Assembly (NCBI GenBank): GCA_002284615.2
Contig: MU069593.1
Location: forward strand, 141,812-173,470
Reading direction: 5' to 3'
DNA length: 31,659 bases
Source: Dunaliella salina
Lineage: Eukaryota; Chlorophyta; Chlorophyceae; Chlamydomonadales; Dunaliellaceae
Within the stretch, counting starts at the first letter, position 1; each line of letters begins with the position of its first letter. The notes beneath the pieces were generated by a model. It saw only the letters and a list, made by a program, of their open reading frames with translations, searched no databases and was not told where the DNA came from. This document shows, in pieces, positions 17,915-27,098 of the stretch. The translations under genes and the position numbers were made by a program.

Positions 17915-18965
17915 AAAAGAAAAGGAAAACTGCATAGGCAGAGAAACTCTCCCTACATCAATTAAGGAAAAGGAGACACATTGGCTCAAAAAAGAGCCGT
18001 GAGCCCCCTTCACCACTAGGTATGAAAAAGAGGAAGCTTATGTGGGTCTGGAGGGTTACTAGAAGCACCTGGCCCTAAAACCTGGCTGTGGGAAGTATTC
18101 TTGTTTTCAATAGCAGGGCGTGTAAAGACTAGTTTGTGGGCACATTGAATAGAATGGGCATGAAGTTGTTGAGCAAGCTTCGTGGCACGCTGGTGACCCA
18201 ATCCTAGTTGTTTGCAAATTCAATTGAATTACTTCGGAGTATGCTCAATAGGGTATGAATAGTTCCACCTACACCCAGGAGAACAGGATGAATTGTAACG
18301 GCTTTAGCATTAATAAGTTCACAAAGGCCGGCTGCTCCTGCTTTGCCGTGTTAACTGATGCTCTGGCCTTATGTCTTCACAAAACTTGATCTCTATTAGG
18401 TGCACATGGCGCTCATTCGCAGAAAGTTCATGAGGTTGCCTCATGCGGCTAGTTCTGGTGGTCCTCCGTGAGGAGCTGCGCAAAGCGTGATGGGAATGGT
18501 TAGGAGAAACACCGTTAGAAGTATGCTTGGCATTAAAAGAGGTGATCCAAACAACATCTGGTCGACTGGAGTCGAGTCTTTTCCTCTCTGGAAGGTTGCG
18601 AGGGAAGAAGTAAACAAGTAAAGTTCTGTTTGAGGCATGTGTAGGGAGTTGGAGGCTGTGTTGAGCAAGCTTAAAATCGCTTCCTATGTCTGTGTATACT
18701 AGGCCTGCCCCTACAAGGCATTTGCTGAGGGCTTTTGTAATCATTCTGCCTGCAATGTTATGGCGTTCAATTTTCATGTTGGAGATGATATGGTTTTGGC
18801 AGCCTGAGAGCATGTGTAGTGCGCTGTCCAAATGATGGCAGCCTGAGAGGGGGCAAGATGGATCAGTTGACCTTTTTAAACGTGCTGCATCTTTTTGGTT
18901 CTAGAGGGTACCTGTGCGGCACTGCAGGATGGTATGCTTCACGGGTACAGGAATGTTGGGCATAT
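17915..18965 (-). mobile_element. 5'-truncated Dualen-like LINE copy (copy A), 3' part
   Basis: The 3' end (lower coordinate) is the T/C-rich tail after TTTCTCTGCCTATGCAG on the minus strand. The coding remnant covers the zinc-knuckle and restriction-like endonuclease region. The sequence 17937-18520 is closely repeated at 27119-27690, another copy of the same subfamily in the same orientation. Confidence 0.8.
18040..18960 (-). pseudogene. Zinc-knuckle and restriction-like endonuclease remnant of copy A
   Basis: Minus-strand frame: a TDTLY-like segment where the Tyr codon has become TAG, then a knuckle variant CPLSGC...HMLSGC, then SRPDVVWI and, after a basic Arg/Ser/Thr-rich spacer, HVHLIEIKFCEDIRPEHQL. 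The RPD ... E-x-K spacing fits a PD-(D/E)xK nuclease as in the RLE domain of R2- and Dualen-type LINEs, which nicks target DNA. After PEHQL small deletions shift the frame relative to the copy at 27.2-27.6 kb, so this copy is dead. Confidence 0.65.
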
Positions 18966-19159
18966 TTCTAGAGGCATTGCTATCTTTTTAATCTACTTGC
19001 GGTAATACGTTTCAATAGTAAGAGTAGCCTGTTTTGGCATTGGCATATCCAGGCTTGTGTTTAGAATGCATATGGAATTTGAGTCCATCTTGAAGATTGG
19101 GGAGATAAGTGAGCTTGTGGGTGGGTGGTGGACCTGCAGATGTGCCAGCGTGCACTCTT

Positions 19160-19228
19160 TCTTCCTTTTTCTCTGCCTACACATTTCTCTGCCTACATAG
19201 TTTTTCCTTTTTTTCTTTTCTTTCTTAC
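19160..19228 (+). mobile_element. Very short LINE 3' tail fragment, plus orientation
   Basis: TTTCTCTGCCTACATAG followed by a TTTTTCC/TTTTC-rich run matches the 3' end of the copies at 17915 and 27099, but on the opposite strand. It is probably an extremely 5'-truncated insertion. Confidence 0.5.
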
Positions 19229-19504
19229 AACTTTGTGAGACAGAAAGGTTAACCTTCAGGCGTGACAATGCATCAGTATACCCTATGCCGTAACGCGCAA
19301 GTGGCTTAAATCTCACATATCAAGGCCAACTCCCCTTCACACCTTTCAACCTATAGCTATGGCAAATATTCTATGGTACACTCCCAAGATTGATCACTTG
19401 CATCGTACACCCTCTCATGGAAGTTAGCATTTCCAATTTTTGAACTTTCTATTATTCTTTCTGTTGAGCATACGCACGTCTTAGATGCCAAAGCTCTAAA
19501 TTCC

Positions 19505-19637
19505 TACCATCGTAAGGTAAAGGTACATCACTTTATATGCCTCAACTGGACATGTGAACAGAATCGAAACACTGACCTCCAGGTTCTAACCGGATAGATC
19601 AGGGCCAATCCTGGCGACTCAGCTACGCCAGTGCCCC
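19505..19637 (-). mobile_element. tRNA-derived SINE-like element
   Basis: Read on the minus strand it shows an A-box-like TAGCTGAGTCGCCA (19625-19612) and a B-box-like GTTTCGATTC (19570-19561) at tRNA-like spacing, followed by GATGTACCTTTACCTTACG, a tail shared with the segment at 17446. The tRNA stems are poorly preserved, so this is a SINE-type derivative and not a tRNA gene. Confidence 0.5.
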
Positions 19638-19909
19638 GTACATCTGAATTCCTACCGTCATGACATGAAGAAGAAGCAGACTCTCGCTCTCAATAGGCCT
19701 GTTTCTCTTGGAAACTGCAGTAATCTCAGTCAACCACTATTGACCACATTTTAAGAAACACTGATGCCAATCCAAACAAAGCTCTAGCATACTGAGTACT
19801 CAGACAACCACTGCAACAAAAAAGCATAAACACATCTCCACAAGATTTCTCACTTGTCACGCTGAAGCCACAGAGGTCAATTCACCCACTGTAAACACAA
19901 ACTTCATTA

Positions 19910-20536
19910 ATGCGCATGGCGACCACCATCCCAAACACTGAAGCTCGCAACCCAACCTCACAACTTGCTAACAAAGAGATCAGCAATTCCTTCTGGAAAA
20001 ATCCAGGGATTATCTTGAAACAGCTAATTGTTATAATGAAGTGTTGTACGGATACACTGTACAATCAGAGTCATGCCTTCAAATTCAACTCTTCCAGTAA
20101 TGGAAAATGCACACTATGTGACGATATGGATCACATTGACCACATACTCCTCAGATGTACAAACTCAACAATGAGCGGGATGCACACCAACAGACACAAT
20201 GCAGGTCTGAGTCTTTATATAAAAACCCTCAGTGAAGGCCGGTATGGCTCATCCCTTATTGGCATGGATGGCTGCAGTAACGAGAGACTCCTGGATTAGG
20301 GCTTACAGATCCCTGAAAACATGTCAAGAGCTTTTCCAGACTGGGTTTTCCCTAATGGTACTTGCTCCCCTGCCCGGCACCAAACCCGCCCTGATGCTAT
20401 CTTTGTGCACCCTCTTCCAGGCAGACAAACTCACCTTGATCCTTCCAAGATCCCCCCACAAGATAGGGACATCCACCTCGTTGAACTTAGATTCTGCCCT
20501 GACACAAATCCCTTCTTCACTTTAGAACGTGCATAG
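19910..20536 (+). pseudogene. Zinc knuckle plus restriction-like endonuclease (copy 1)
   Basis: One frame carries SNSFWKNPGIILKQ, then the knuckle CTLCDDMDHIDHILLRC (C-x2-C-x7-H-x4-C), then MSGMHTNRHNAGLSL, a TAG stop at 20297-20299, and continues in the same frame with HQTRPDAIFV and RDIHLVELRFCPDTNP. The nuclease Lys of E-x-K is Arg here, and a second TAG follows LERA. Copy 2 has CAA at both stop positions. The nuclease fold is inferred from the PD...ExK pattern and its position after the knuckle. Confidence 0.65.
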
Positions 20537-20886
20537 GCCCAACATTCTCACACCATAACCAGATCTAAAACCTGCAGATTAAGAAACCCAAACAGGAATA
20601 ACAAAGTGACTTTGCATACCATCTTAATTGGTGTGGGTGGCACGATTTACAAAATAAAAATGAAGACCTCTTGTAAATCTGGGCCTGACCAAACAAAAAG
20701 CTGAATCACTGGCTTCCCAGCTCAGTGACCATGCCATCCAAAGATTATCCACCATCATTAACACTAGACATGTACTTTGCTTTCAGGGAGTATTTGGGAG
20801 GGGGTTTGCTGGGCGCGCCGAGGCGGCTGAGGATGGAAGAAGAAGAGTCCGAGCGCTCAGGGGCATGGCAGCCAATCCTCCAAATC

Positions 20887-21038
20887 CCCATTAGTTTTGT
20901 CTCTTGCTCTCTCCTAGGCTAGTTATGTCTACTTTAGGTAGAGGGCCCCCTGGTGAGCCCTCTTACTTTTGTTAGGGGTTCCTCCCTTAATGCACGCGGC
21001 CTTTGGATTGGGTAGACTTTTCTTTTCTCTTCTTTTAG
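20887..21038 (+). repeat. LINE 3' untranslated region (copy 1)
   Basis: CATTAGTTTTGTCTCTTGCTC through TTAATGCACGCGGCCTTTGG to a T/C-rich tail. The same segment is found at 23690-23838 (plus) and 25062-25215 (minus), which defines the 3' ends of three insertions. Confidence 0.85.
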
Positions 21039-21081
21039 CCTTCACCCTGACGCACCTGAAGAGGTCACCGTGCCAGCACAA

Positions 21082-21237
21082 ATGCTAGAGGTAACCACCT
21101 CCGAATGCGCCTGTATCTACAATGCCAATGGCAAATGCATGGGCATGCTCACTGTAGACAGGCTCAGGACCCTGCTTGAAGCCTACGAAGCAGCCAAAAG
21201 GGCAGGCATCCATGACACCATCCAGCCCCCTGTTTAG
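21082..21237 (+). pseudogene. Start of the post-RT region of copy 2
   Basis: A 51-codon open piece (MLEVTTSECACIYNANG...) ending at TAG. It is homologous to the segment AAFIYDTKGKCAGIIT of copy C at about 25564. The frame is lost after 21237 and recovered near 21400. Confidence 0.5.
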
Positions 21238-21399
21238 GATTCAGCAACTGAAATTAAGGGTTTGCTCCCTCGCCAAAAGGTTCAACAAAAAAAAAAATCT
21301 TTTTGCTCAGAGCAAAAGGTACCCCAGCCCCCTTGATTTTGAAAATACCTACAACACATATTTCAGTACAAATTACTAAGACCAAGTCTATGGGGTACA

Positions 21400-22429
21400 C
21401 ACAGACGCCCTCTCAGTGCGCTACACTGGCTTCTCCTTCTGCCATCCACCCCATGATGATAAAATAATGTTTAAACTCATGCACCACGCAGTGCATTCCT
21501 CCCTCCAAAGCACAAATCCAGTTGCCACCTTCATGCTCCTGCCCCACTGGAGAGGCTTCAGCTGCAACGCGTATATGGACTGGCTCAAACAATACCCAAA
21601 CGTTGCAAAAGTGCTTGCCAAATCCCCTGCAAAAAAATTCCAATTCCTAGCACCATGACACTGGTTTGATACCATACCCAATTCTACCCCACCCTCCTAT
21701 CTAATGCAACCCATTGTTGTGTGGAACCCTAACGCCAGAGTAATGCTAGATAGCGCAAACAAAGACTGGTTTCAGTTTTTCCAGCAAGATGTAAAGCAAG
21801 TCGCTCCAGAAGCTATTTGGCTACCCTTGGATACTCCACATCCAGTCACGCCACTGCAAACACACCAACACCTTGCATCAAATACTAGGAAGCAGAAATT
21901 CCAATCACTCCCCCCTGACACCCATAGCTGCTCACACAAGTGCCCTCAGGAAAGGGCAGCATTCACCCCTGCCAACTTCAAAAAAAACAAGTTCACATCC
22001 AAAATCAAGGACTGGAGGAAAATGACCTACACTGATGGCAATATAATCAAACACAAAAATGGTGATTCTCCACCCCTATCCGGTTCAGGTGTTTACAAAC
22101 CAGGAAGTGACACTGCTGCACCCTCCCAACACTTGCAACTGCACATAAAACCCAATGGCCATGGGCCAACCAATACCATCACCAGAGCAGAACTTGTGAG
22201 TATCCTTGTGGCACTCCAACACAAGCAAACTGAGATTGCCACTGATAGTGCATCCTGCCTTTTTCAGATTTCTAATCAAAACCTTAACCCGATGCGCATG
22301 AGGTATCACCTACATGCAGAGCTCATTCGAATGAGTATGAATTCATGCAATATCAACCATATTAGAGCGCTCCCCTCACCCTATCCATTTTTACAAAGTC
22401 AAAGCCCTCTCTGGCATCATAGGAAATGA
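21400..22429 (+). pseudogene. Methyltransferase-like domain and RNase H of copy 2
   Basis: The first part (to 21658) reads RYTGFSFCHPPHDDK ... FMLLPHW, then a TGA stop, then PIVVWNPNARVML and a linker, then RNase H: YTDGN (about 22028), TRAELVSILVALQ (about 22188) and ATDSASCLF (about 22238), the expected Asp-Glu-Asp residues. The region before the stop resembles the PCIF1-type adenine methyltransferase core, with Cys-His-Pro-Pro-His where the enzyme has Asn-Pro-Pro-Phe, so catalysis is doubtful. RNase H would remove the RNA strand after reverse transcription. A 1-nt shift near 22390 moves the last RNase H motif to the next frame. Confidence 0.6.
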
Positions 22430-23135
22430 GGAGGCCGACGCTTGCGCTCGCACCGCAGCCCTCTCTCACGCCATAGACATTGCACTTCCAGATGCCAGGG
22501 ACCCTTTCCACAATTTTTATTGGCTTTCATTGAAGACCTCTTCCACACAAAATGATGGCATGCACCGCTCCCACACGTTCTCGATGCATTATCTCACCAA
22601 CCTGATCGACAAACTTAAAACACACATACACAAGGAACACAAGCTTGGCTCTGCTGACACCTCTGGATACCACTTCCAGAGGTGGCTGAAGCTTAACGAT
22701 GCCACACCACCCACCACCAATGCTAACACTAAAGCTCACAACCCAATCTCTCAGCTTGCAAACAAGAAAACCAGCAACTCCTTTTGGAAAAATCCAAAGA
22801 TTACCCTTAAACAACAAAGAAATCTCATGAAATATCGAACGGATACACTGTACGCACAGAGACATGCCTTCAGCTTCAACTTTTCCAGTTCTGATAGGTG
22901 CCCACTCTGTGCAAATACAGGCAACATTTATCATCTTCTGCTTAGGTGTACCAACCCAACATTGAGTGGGATGCACACCAACAGACACCACGCGGCCCTC
23001 AGTCTCTGTATAGAAGCCCTCAGCAAAGGCCGTTATGGCTCATCCCTCATTAGCATGGATGGCCGCAACCATGAAAGACTTCTGGATCAAAGCACACAAG
23101 TCCCTGAAAACACCTCTCGAGCTATTCCAGACTAG
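22390..23135 (+). pseudogene. RNase H C-terminus and zinc knuckle of copy 2
   Basis: The frame opens with YKVKALSGIIGNEEADACA, the last RNase H motif (here Leu replaces the usual His of HSG), followed by about 190 residues containing the knuckle CPLCANTGNIYHLLLRC (C-x2-C-x7-H-x4-C) and SGMHTNRHHAALSLC. It ends at a TAG where copy 1 has TGG. The knuckle binds nucleic acid next to the RLE domain in RLE-bearing LINEs. Confidence 0.65.
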
Positions 23136-23358
23136 GTTTTCCCCAAATGGCGCTGCCTCACCTGTATGGCACCAAAGCCGCCCTGATGCTCTATTTGTGC
23201 GCCACATCCCAGGCAGACAAGCCCACCTTGATCCTTCCAAGATCCCAACACAAGATAGGGACATTCACCTCGTTGAACTTAAATTTTGCCCCGACACAAA
23301 TCCTGTCATCACCTACTTAGAACGTGCACAAACTCAACAGTCCCATAACCAGACTTAA
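23129..23358 (+). pseudogene. PD...ExK restriction-like endonuclease of copy 2
   Basis: After a 1-nt frameshift the protein continues: WHQSRPDALFV (Pro-Asp at about 23182-23187) and RDIHLVELKFCPDTNP (E-x-K intact), ending at TAA. The motif pair, its position downstream of a CCHC knuckle and its presence in an element family that also has an APE endonuclease fit the RLE of Dualen-type elements. Confidence 0.65.
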
Positions 23359-23689
23359 AACACGCAGCTTAAGAAACCCAAACAGGAAAATACAAAGTGA
23401 CTTTGCACATCATCTGAATTGGTGTTGGTGGCACAATTTACAACAATTATACAATTACTCCTCTCATAAATCTTGGCCTAACCAAACAAAAAGCTGAATC
23501 ACTGGCTTCCCAGCTCAGTGACCATGCCATCCAAAGATTATCCACTGGTGGCACCATCATTAACACTAGACATGCACTTTGTTTCCAGGGAGCATCTGGG
23601 AGGGGGTTTGCTGGGCGCGCGGCGGCGGCTGAGGATGGAAGAAGCTGAGTTTGAGCGCTCAGGGGCATGGCAAGCGATCCTCCGGATCC

Positions 23690-23838
23690 CCATTAGTTCT
23701 GTCTCTTGCTCTCTCCTAGGCTTGTTTCATCTTGTTTAGGTGGAGGGCCTCCTGGTGAGGCCTCTAACTTTTGTTAGGGGTTCTTCCCTTAATGCACGCG
23801 GCCTTTGGCTTGCGTAGACTTTTCTTTTTTTCTTAGAT
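23690..23838 (+). repeat. LINE 3' untranslated region and T/C tail (copy 2)
   Basis: This is the second plus-strand copy of the 3' segment, ending ACTTTTCTTTTTTTCTTAG. It is inverted relative to 25062-25215, which could be mistaken for terminal inverted repeats. Confidence 0.85.
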
Positions 23839-24006
23839 GGCGGACCAGGACAGCAAAAAAAACCGAATTACTATTTCTGTCGAGTCACCAAACATCCCAC
23901 TTGGGAGCCCACTTCTATGCTCCTTGGACATCCAAACTTTTTTTTTGCCCTGGAACGCCCTGGCACCAGCTCCTTTGGGAGCACCTGACAGGGAATACCG
24001 GGCGCC

Positions 24007-24669
24007 ATGGTGTTCATAAACACAGACCCCAAGCCCAACAAATCCTGGATCCGTGGGTCCCTCTCCTCTGTGTCGTCAGAGACGCAGCGCCGCGTCAATC
24101 AACCTCTGGATGCTTGCGGGGCCCACTCCCAGCCTTGCACAGCAAATCTTCGGCACTGTCCCCCCAACCCAAGCAGCAGTAGCAGAGCACAAACTGAGCA
24201 CAAGCCCAAGGCACCTGCTCCTCAGGAGCACCAGCCTCAGGCACCAGCTCAAACGGGCTCTGGAGACAGCAGCAACAAAAGGAAGAGAGAGCCCCAGGGG
24301 AGCACATCTCGCGAGGCATCTGAGCACCAGCCAGTACATGCTGTTGCACCAGCTCCACAAGAGTGCCAGTCACAGCGCGCACTGGCCTCTGCTCAGAAGC
24401 CCCGCAAGATGGCCCCTGTTGTGGTTCCATCCTTTGTCATGAAGCCGGGCCAATGGGAGGTCTTCAAGCAGCACCGCGGTGTAGACGACATTCGGGCAAC
24501 GCTTTGCAGGCGCTCCGCTGCCAACTACGCCTCTGAGGAAGAGCAGCAGAAGTACGCAGTGGAGCTGGTGTCATTTCTTGTCTATGAGGGGGCGCTGCCT
24601 CACACACCCACGCCCAGGCAGAGGGAGCGTGATGCGGCCAGGAACCAAAAACAGAGAGCAAATACATGA
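24007..24669 (+). CDS. Unrecognised 220-residue protein, Pro/Gln/Ala-rich with a conserved-looking C-terminus
   Basis: An uninterrupted frame from ATG to TGA. Residues 1-45 are mixed; about 50-140 are low complexity, rich in Pro, Gln, Ala and His with a short basic patch (NKRKREPQG). The C-terminal 80 residues look folded: PSFVMKPGQWEVFKQHRGVD, a LCRRSAANYASEEEQQKYA helix-like stretch and FLVYEGALPHTP, then a basic tail (RQRERDAARNQKQR). I recognise no family. It lies between the 3' tails of two oppositely oriented LINE copies, and the downstream sequence ends in TGTAA motifs shared with the insertion at 8.1 kb, so it may be a single-exon or retroposed gene, or a gag-like ORF. An upstream short frame from 23837 is in another register. 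Confidence 0.5.
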   Translation: MVFINTDPKPNKSWIRGSLSSVSSETQRRVNQPLDACGAHSQPCTANLRHCPPNPSSSSRAQTEHKPKAPAPQEHQPQAPAQTGSGDSSNKRKREPQGSTSREASEHQPVHAVAPAPQECQSQRALASAQKPRKMAPVVVPSFVMKPGQWEVFKQHRGVDDIRATLCRRSAANYASEEEQQKYAVELVSFLVYEGALPHTPTPRQRERDAARNQKQRANT

Positions 24670-24979
24670 CTGAGGTGTGTGCCTGGCTAGCTAGCTGACT
24701 GTTGTAAGGAGGAGTACATATAGAGAAATTCCAAACATATGTTCATGCAGCTCTTGTGTCTTCTTGTGATACTGGTCAGAACCTGGCCAGCCCTTCGGGT
24801 TTCAAGTAGAGCTGTCCATTTCTCCTCCCTTATTTCCCTGTTTTACTGCTCCCTCTGTGAATGCAAAATACATACGCTGTCCATCTGGACTTCATCTTGT
24901 CTTCTTGAGACATTACATCAGTTTTCTCAATGTTTTTTAGAATTGCCTGTGTTTGTGCTCATCAAAGGACTTCACGAAA

Positions 24980-25033
24980 AGCAGCCAACCTTATGGCTGA
25001 AGGCTTATGTCCCATTGTAACCTTGTAACCTTG
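24980..25033 (+). terminator. 3'-end-like tail with TGTAA motifs (copy 2)
   Basis: CCCATTGTAACCTTGTAACC preceded by CTTATGGCTGAAGGCTTATG, matching 8103-8159. It lies about 310 bp after the stop of the ORF at 24007-24669 and would fit as its polyadenylation region, TGTAA being the common green-algal signal. Confidence 0.45.
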
Positions 25034-25061
25034 AACATCCAGATTTAAAAGGGCATGTCCA

Positions 25062-25240
25062 CAGGAAAAGAAAAGAAAAATCTACGCAAGCCAAAGGCCG
25101 CGTGCATTAAAGGAAGGTCCTCTAACTGGAAAGCTAGAGGCCTCACCAGAAGGCCCTCAGGATCTACACTAGATACATCTAGCCTAGGAGAGAGCCAGAG
25201 ACAGATCTAATGGTGATCTGGAGGATTGTTCGCCATGCCT
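25062..25240 (-). mobile_element. Severely 5'-truncated LINE (3' end only), copy D
   Basis: The minus strand reads GGCATGGC...CCTCC...CCATTAG ... TTAATGCACGCGGCCTTTGG and the T/C-rich tail, homologous to the 3' untranslated region of copies 1 and 2. Only about 180 bp are present. Confidence 0.75.
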
Positions 25241-25645
25241 CTGTCCACAGGTTGGCGCAATCTCATACAGACAGCCTTGCTTTTCCACAACAACACACAC
25301 CAGCTGCTGATGTCGCTGTAGGCAATCTTAATCGTCAAGGTTTTGAAGGAATCATTGAGCCTCCAAACAGGCACTGGCTCACAACCCAGGGTCGCCCCAT
25401 GTGCAACAAGGCATCCTTTGACCTCGAAGCTACTAACCCCCAGACAGACATCACACCAACAAATAGGTGTGAAATCTGGCAACAAAATGTGGATCTCATG
25501 GTATCGGGATCCAACAAGGATACTGATGAACAACCAAAATTTCCTCTGGCAACAACCACTTAAGCTGCATTTATATATGACACCAAGGGGAAATGCGCAG
25601 GCATTATCACCCCTCGAGGGACGGTGAGCTCACCGTCTTCAAATT

Positions 25646-26155
25646 TTGCTTCAAGCATACAGCGCGGCCAGACAAGCTGTTCTCCATGCCTCCATTCAGC
25701 CCCCTGTTCCAAAGGAAGCAACAGAGATTATGGGCCACCTGCATTGGTACACTTCACGCCTAGGAAAAGGCAATCAGAAAATACAGGGATCCAACTCCTT
25801 GCGCACACCAATCCACATCCTTAGAGCCCTCATGCGCCATGCGCTGGTTACCCAAGAAAAACTTGCGAGCCCTTTTGATTATGACACGCACGTCAAAGCA
25901 TACTGGAGCCCTTATGCTCAAGACAGAGTTTTTGGGACCAACACTGATATGTTGTTTGGAACCAAGTTTACAGGGTTCTCCTTTTGCCACCCTGCCTATG
26001 ATGATGAATTCATCTACTACCTTGTCATGCATGCCCTTTCTTCAATCACTAGCACAACTACCCCAACGGCCGCCCTCATGCTCCTCCCCAGCCAGATGGG
26101 ATGGACCAAAAAAGGATACGTGCGCTGGTTCACATGTTACCCGGACCAATCCTAG
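25646..26155 (+). pseudogene. Methyltransferase-like domain of copy C
   Basis: A 169-codon frame containing FDYDTHVKAYWSPYAQDRVF, TKFTGFSFCHPAYDDEF and PTAALMLLPSQMGW. The order of an aromatic-rich Y-x3-Y, VFG, a hydrophobic strand ending in Cys-His-Pro-Ala-Tyr, then a Val/Ala-Met-Leu-Leu-Pro strand matches my memory of the PCIF1 methyltransferase core, where the fourth motif is Asn-Pro-Pro-Phe. It aligns well with 21400-21620 of copy 2, so the domain is conserved between subfamilies and was probably functional. The stop at 26153 is likely decay. Confidence 0.5.
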
Positions 26156-26529
26156 CCAAATTCCCCTTAGGGTGCCTAACATTCCAGCCACCCCAAGCCT
26201 ACCTAACTCCTCTTGCTCCTTCTGAAAAGAATATGAAACACATGCAACTTATTGCCATTTGGAACAATGAGGGAAAGCAAAGGCTCTTCCATAATAACCC
26301 AAATTGGCTTGAGGATTTAAAACAAGAGATCCATGTAGGAAACTGGTGCCACAGAAGCAGTCAACAGATTGCAGAAATCAAAACACTACCCTCTATTTTA
26401 AATTACCCTTCACATGGAGGAAGAAATTTGCACTTTTACATCATGACACACACAACTTTTTAAAGGCTGCAGCCAACAAAGAACCATCACACCTAACGTA
26501 CAACCATATCTGCAACCCCTGCGACCAAA

Positions 26530-26960
26530 GATCACAGACTGGCGACACGACACCTAATATTTACGGACGGCAGTGTCATAAAGTCCGACAACAGGAAAAA
26601 GCAACTGGCAGGAGCATCATTTTTCATCCCGCAAGACATCTTCTCCTCTGAAATTATCACCTGCACAATAAACCCTGAAGGCCATGGTCCCACTTATACC
26701 ATTAAGAGAGCAGAGCTCGCTGCAATTTTGGTAGCATTACAGCAAGGGCACACTCCAATTTCGACTGACAGTGCTACAGCACTGAATCAGTTTAGAAACC
26801 AGATCAAACCCTTGGACATGTCCACGCACTTACATAAACCACTATTCAAAGTGTTTATAACTTGCAGTTGTGCTTCAGAGGCCCTGTGCACTTCTACAAG
26901 GCAAAATCACACAGTGGCATCCTTGGTAATGAAGGTGCAGGTGCTCTTGCACTTCAAGCA
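26530..26960 (+). pseudogene. RNase H domain of copy C
   Basis: RHLIFTDGSVIK (first Asp), GPTYTIKRAELAAILVALQQ (Glu) and ISTDSATALNQF (second Asp), then, after a frame change, YKAKSHSGILGNEGAGALA, the HSG...GNE motif with the final Asp changed to Gly. Order and spacing match copy 2. Confidence 0.6.
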
Positions 26961-27098
26961 CCTTTGTCACCTGATGAACCTGACACCTCACTTAGCCAGG
27001 CAGAAATTCCTTTCTTCCACCTCTAATGGCTTGCTGCACCTTCCACAACAAACAGCTCTCGCAACAAAAACTGTCCCTTTTCAAACCTCCAAGGCAAA

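Larger units (their letters stand above)
19790..21038 (+). mobile_element. 5'-truncated Dualen-like LINE copy 1
   Basis: It aligns with 22615-23838 of copy 2 in the same order: knuckle region, PD...ExK nuclease, 3' untranslated segment, T/C-rich tail (ACTTTTCTTTTCTCTTCTTTT, ending about 21036). The left edge is diffuse, with homology becoming weak above about 19790. Confidence 0.8.
21039..23838 (+). mobile_element. 5'-truncated Dualen-like LINE copy 2
   Basis: The copy begins directly after the pyrimidine tail of copy 1, so one insertion abuts the other. Coding order: short segment ECACIYNANGKCMGML, methyltransferase-like domain, RNase H, zinc knuckle, PD...ExK nuclease, then the common 3' untranslated region and tail. 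RT and APE endonuclease are missing through 5' truncation. At least two frameshifts and three stops make it inactive. Confidence 0.85.

Noticed and set aside
19505..19637. A functional tRNA gene on the minus strand.
   Set aside because: A and B boxes are recognisable but acceptor, D and T stems do not pair properly; a SINE is more likely.
23690..25215. 150-bp inverted repeats that look like terminal inverted repeats of a DNA transposon.
   Set aside because: Each arm is the 3' untranslated region and tail of a LINE copy, and a third copy lies at 20887-21038 in plus orientation. They are independent insertions.
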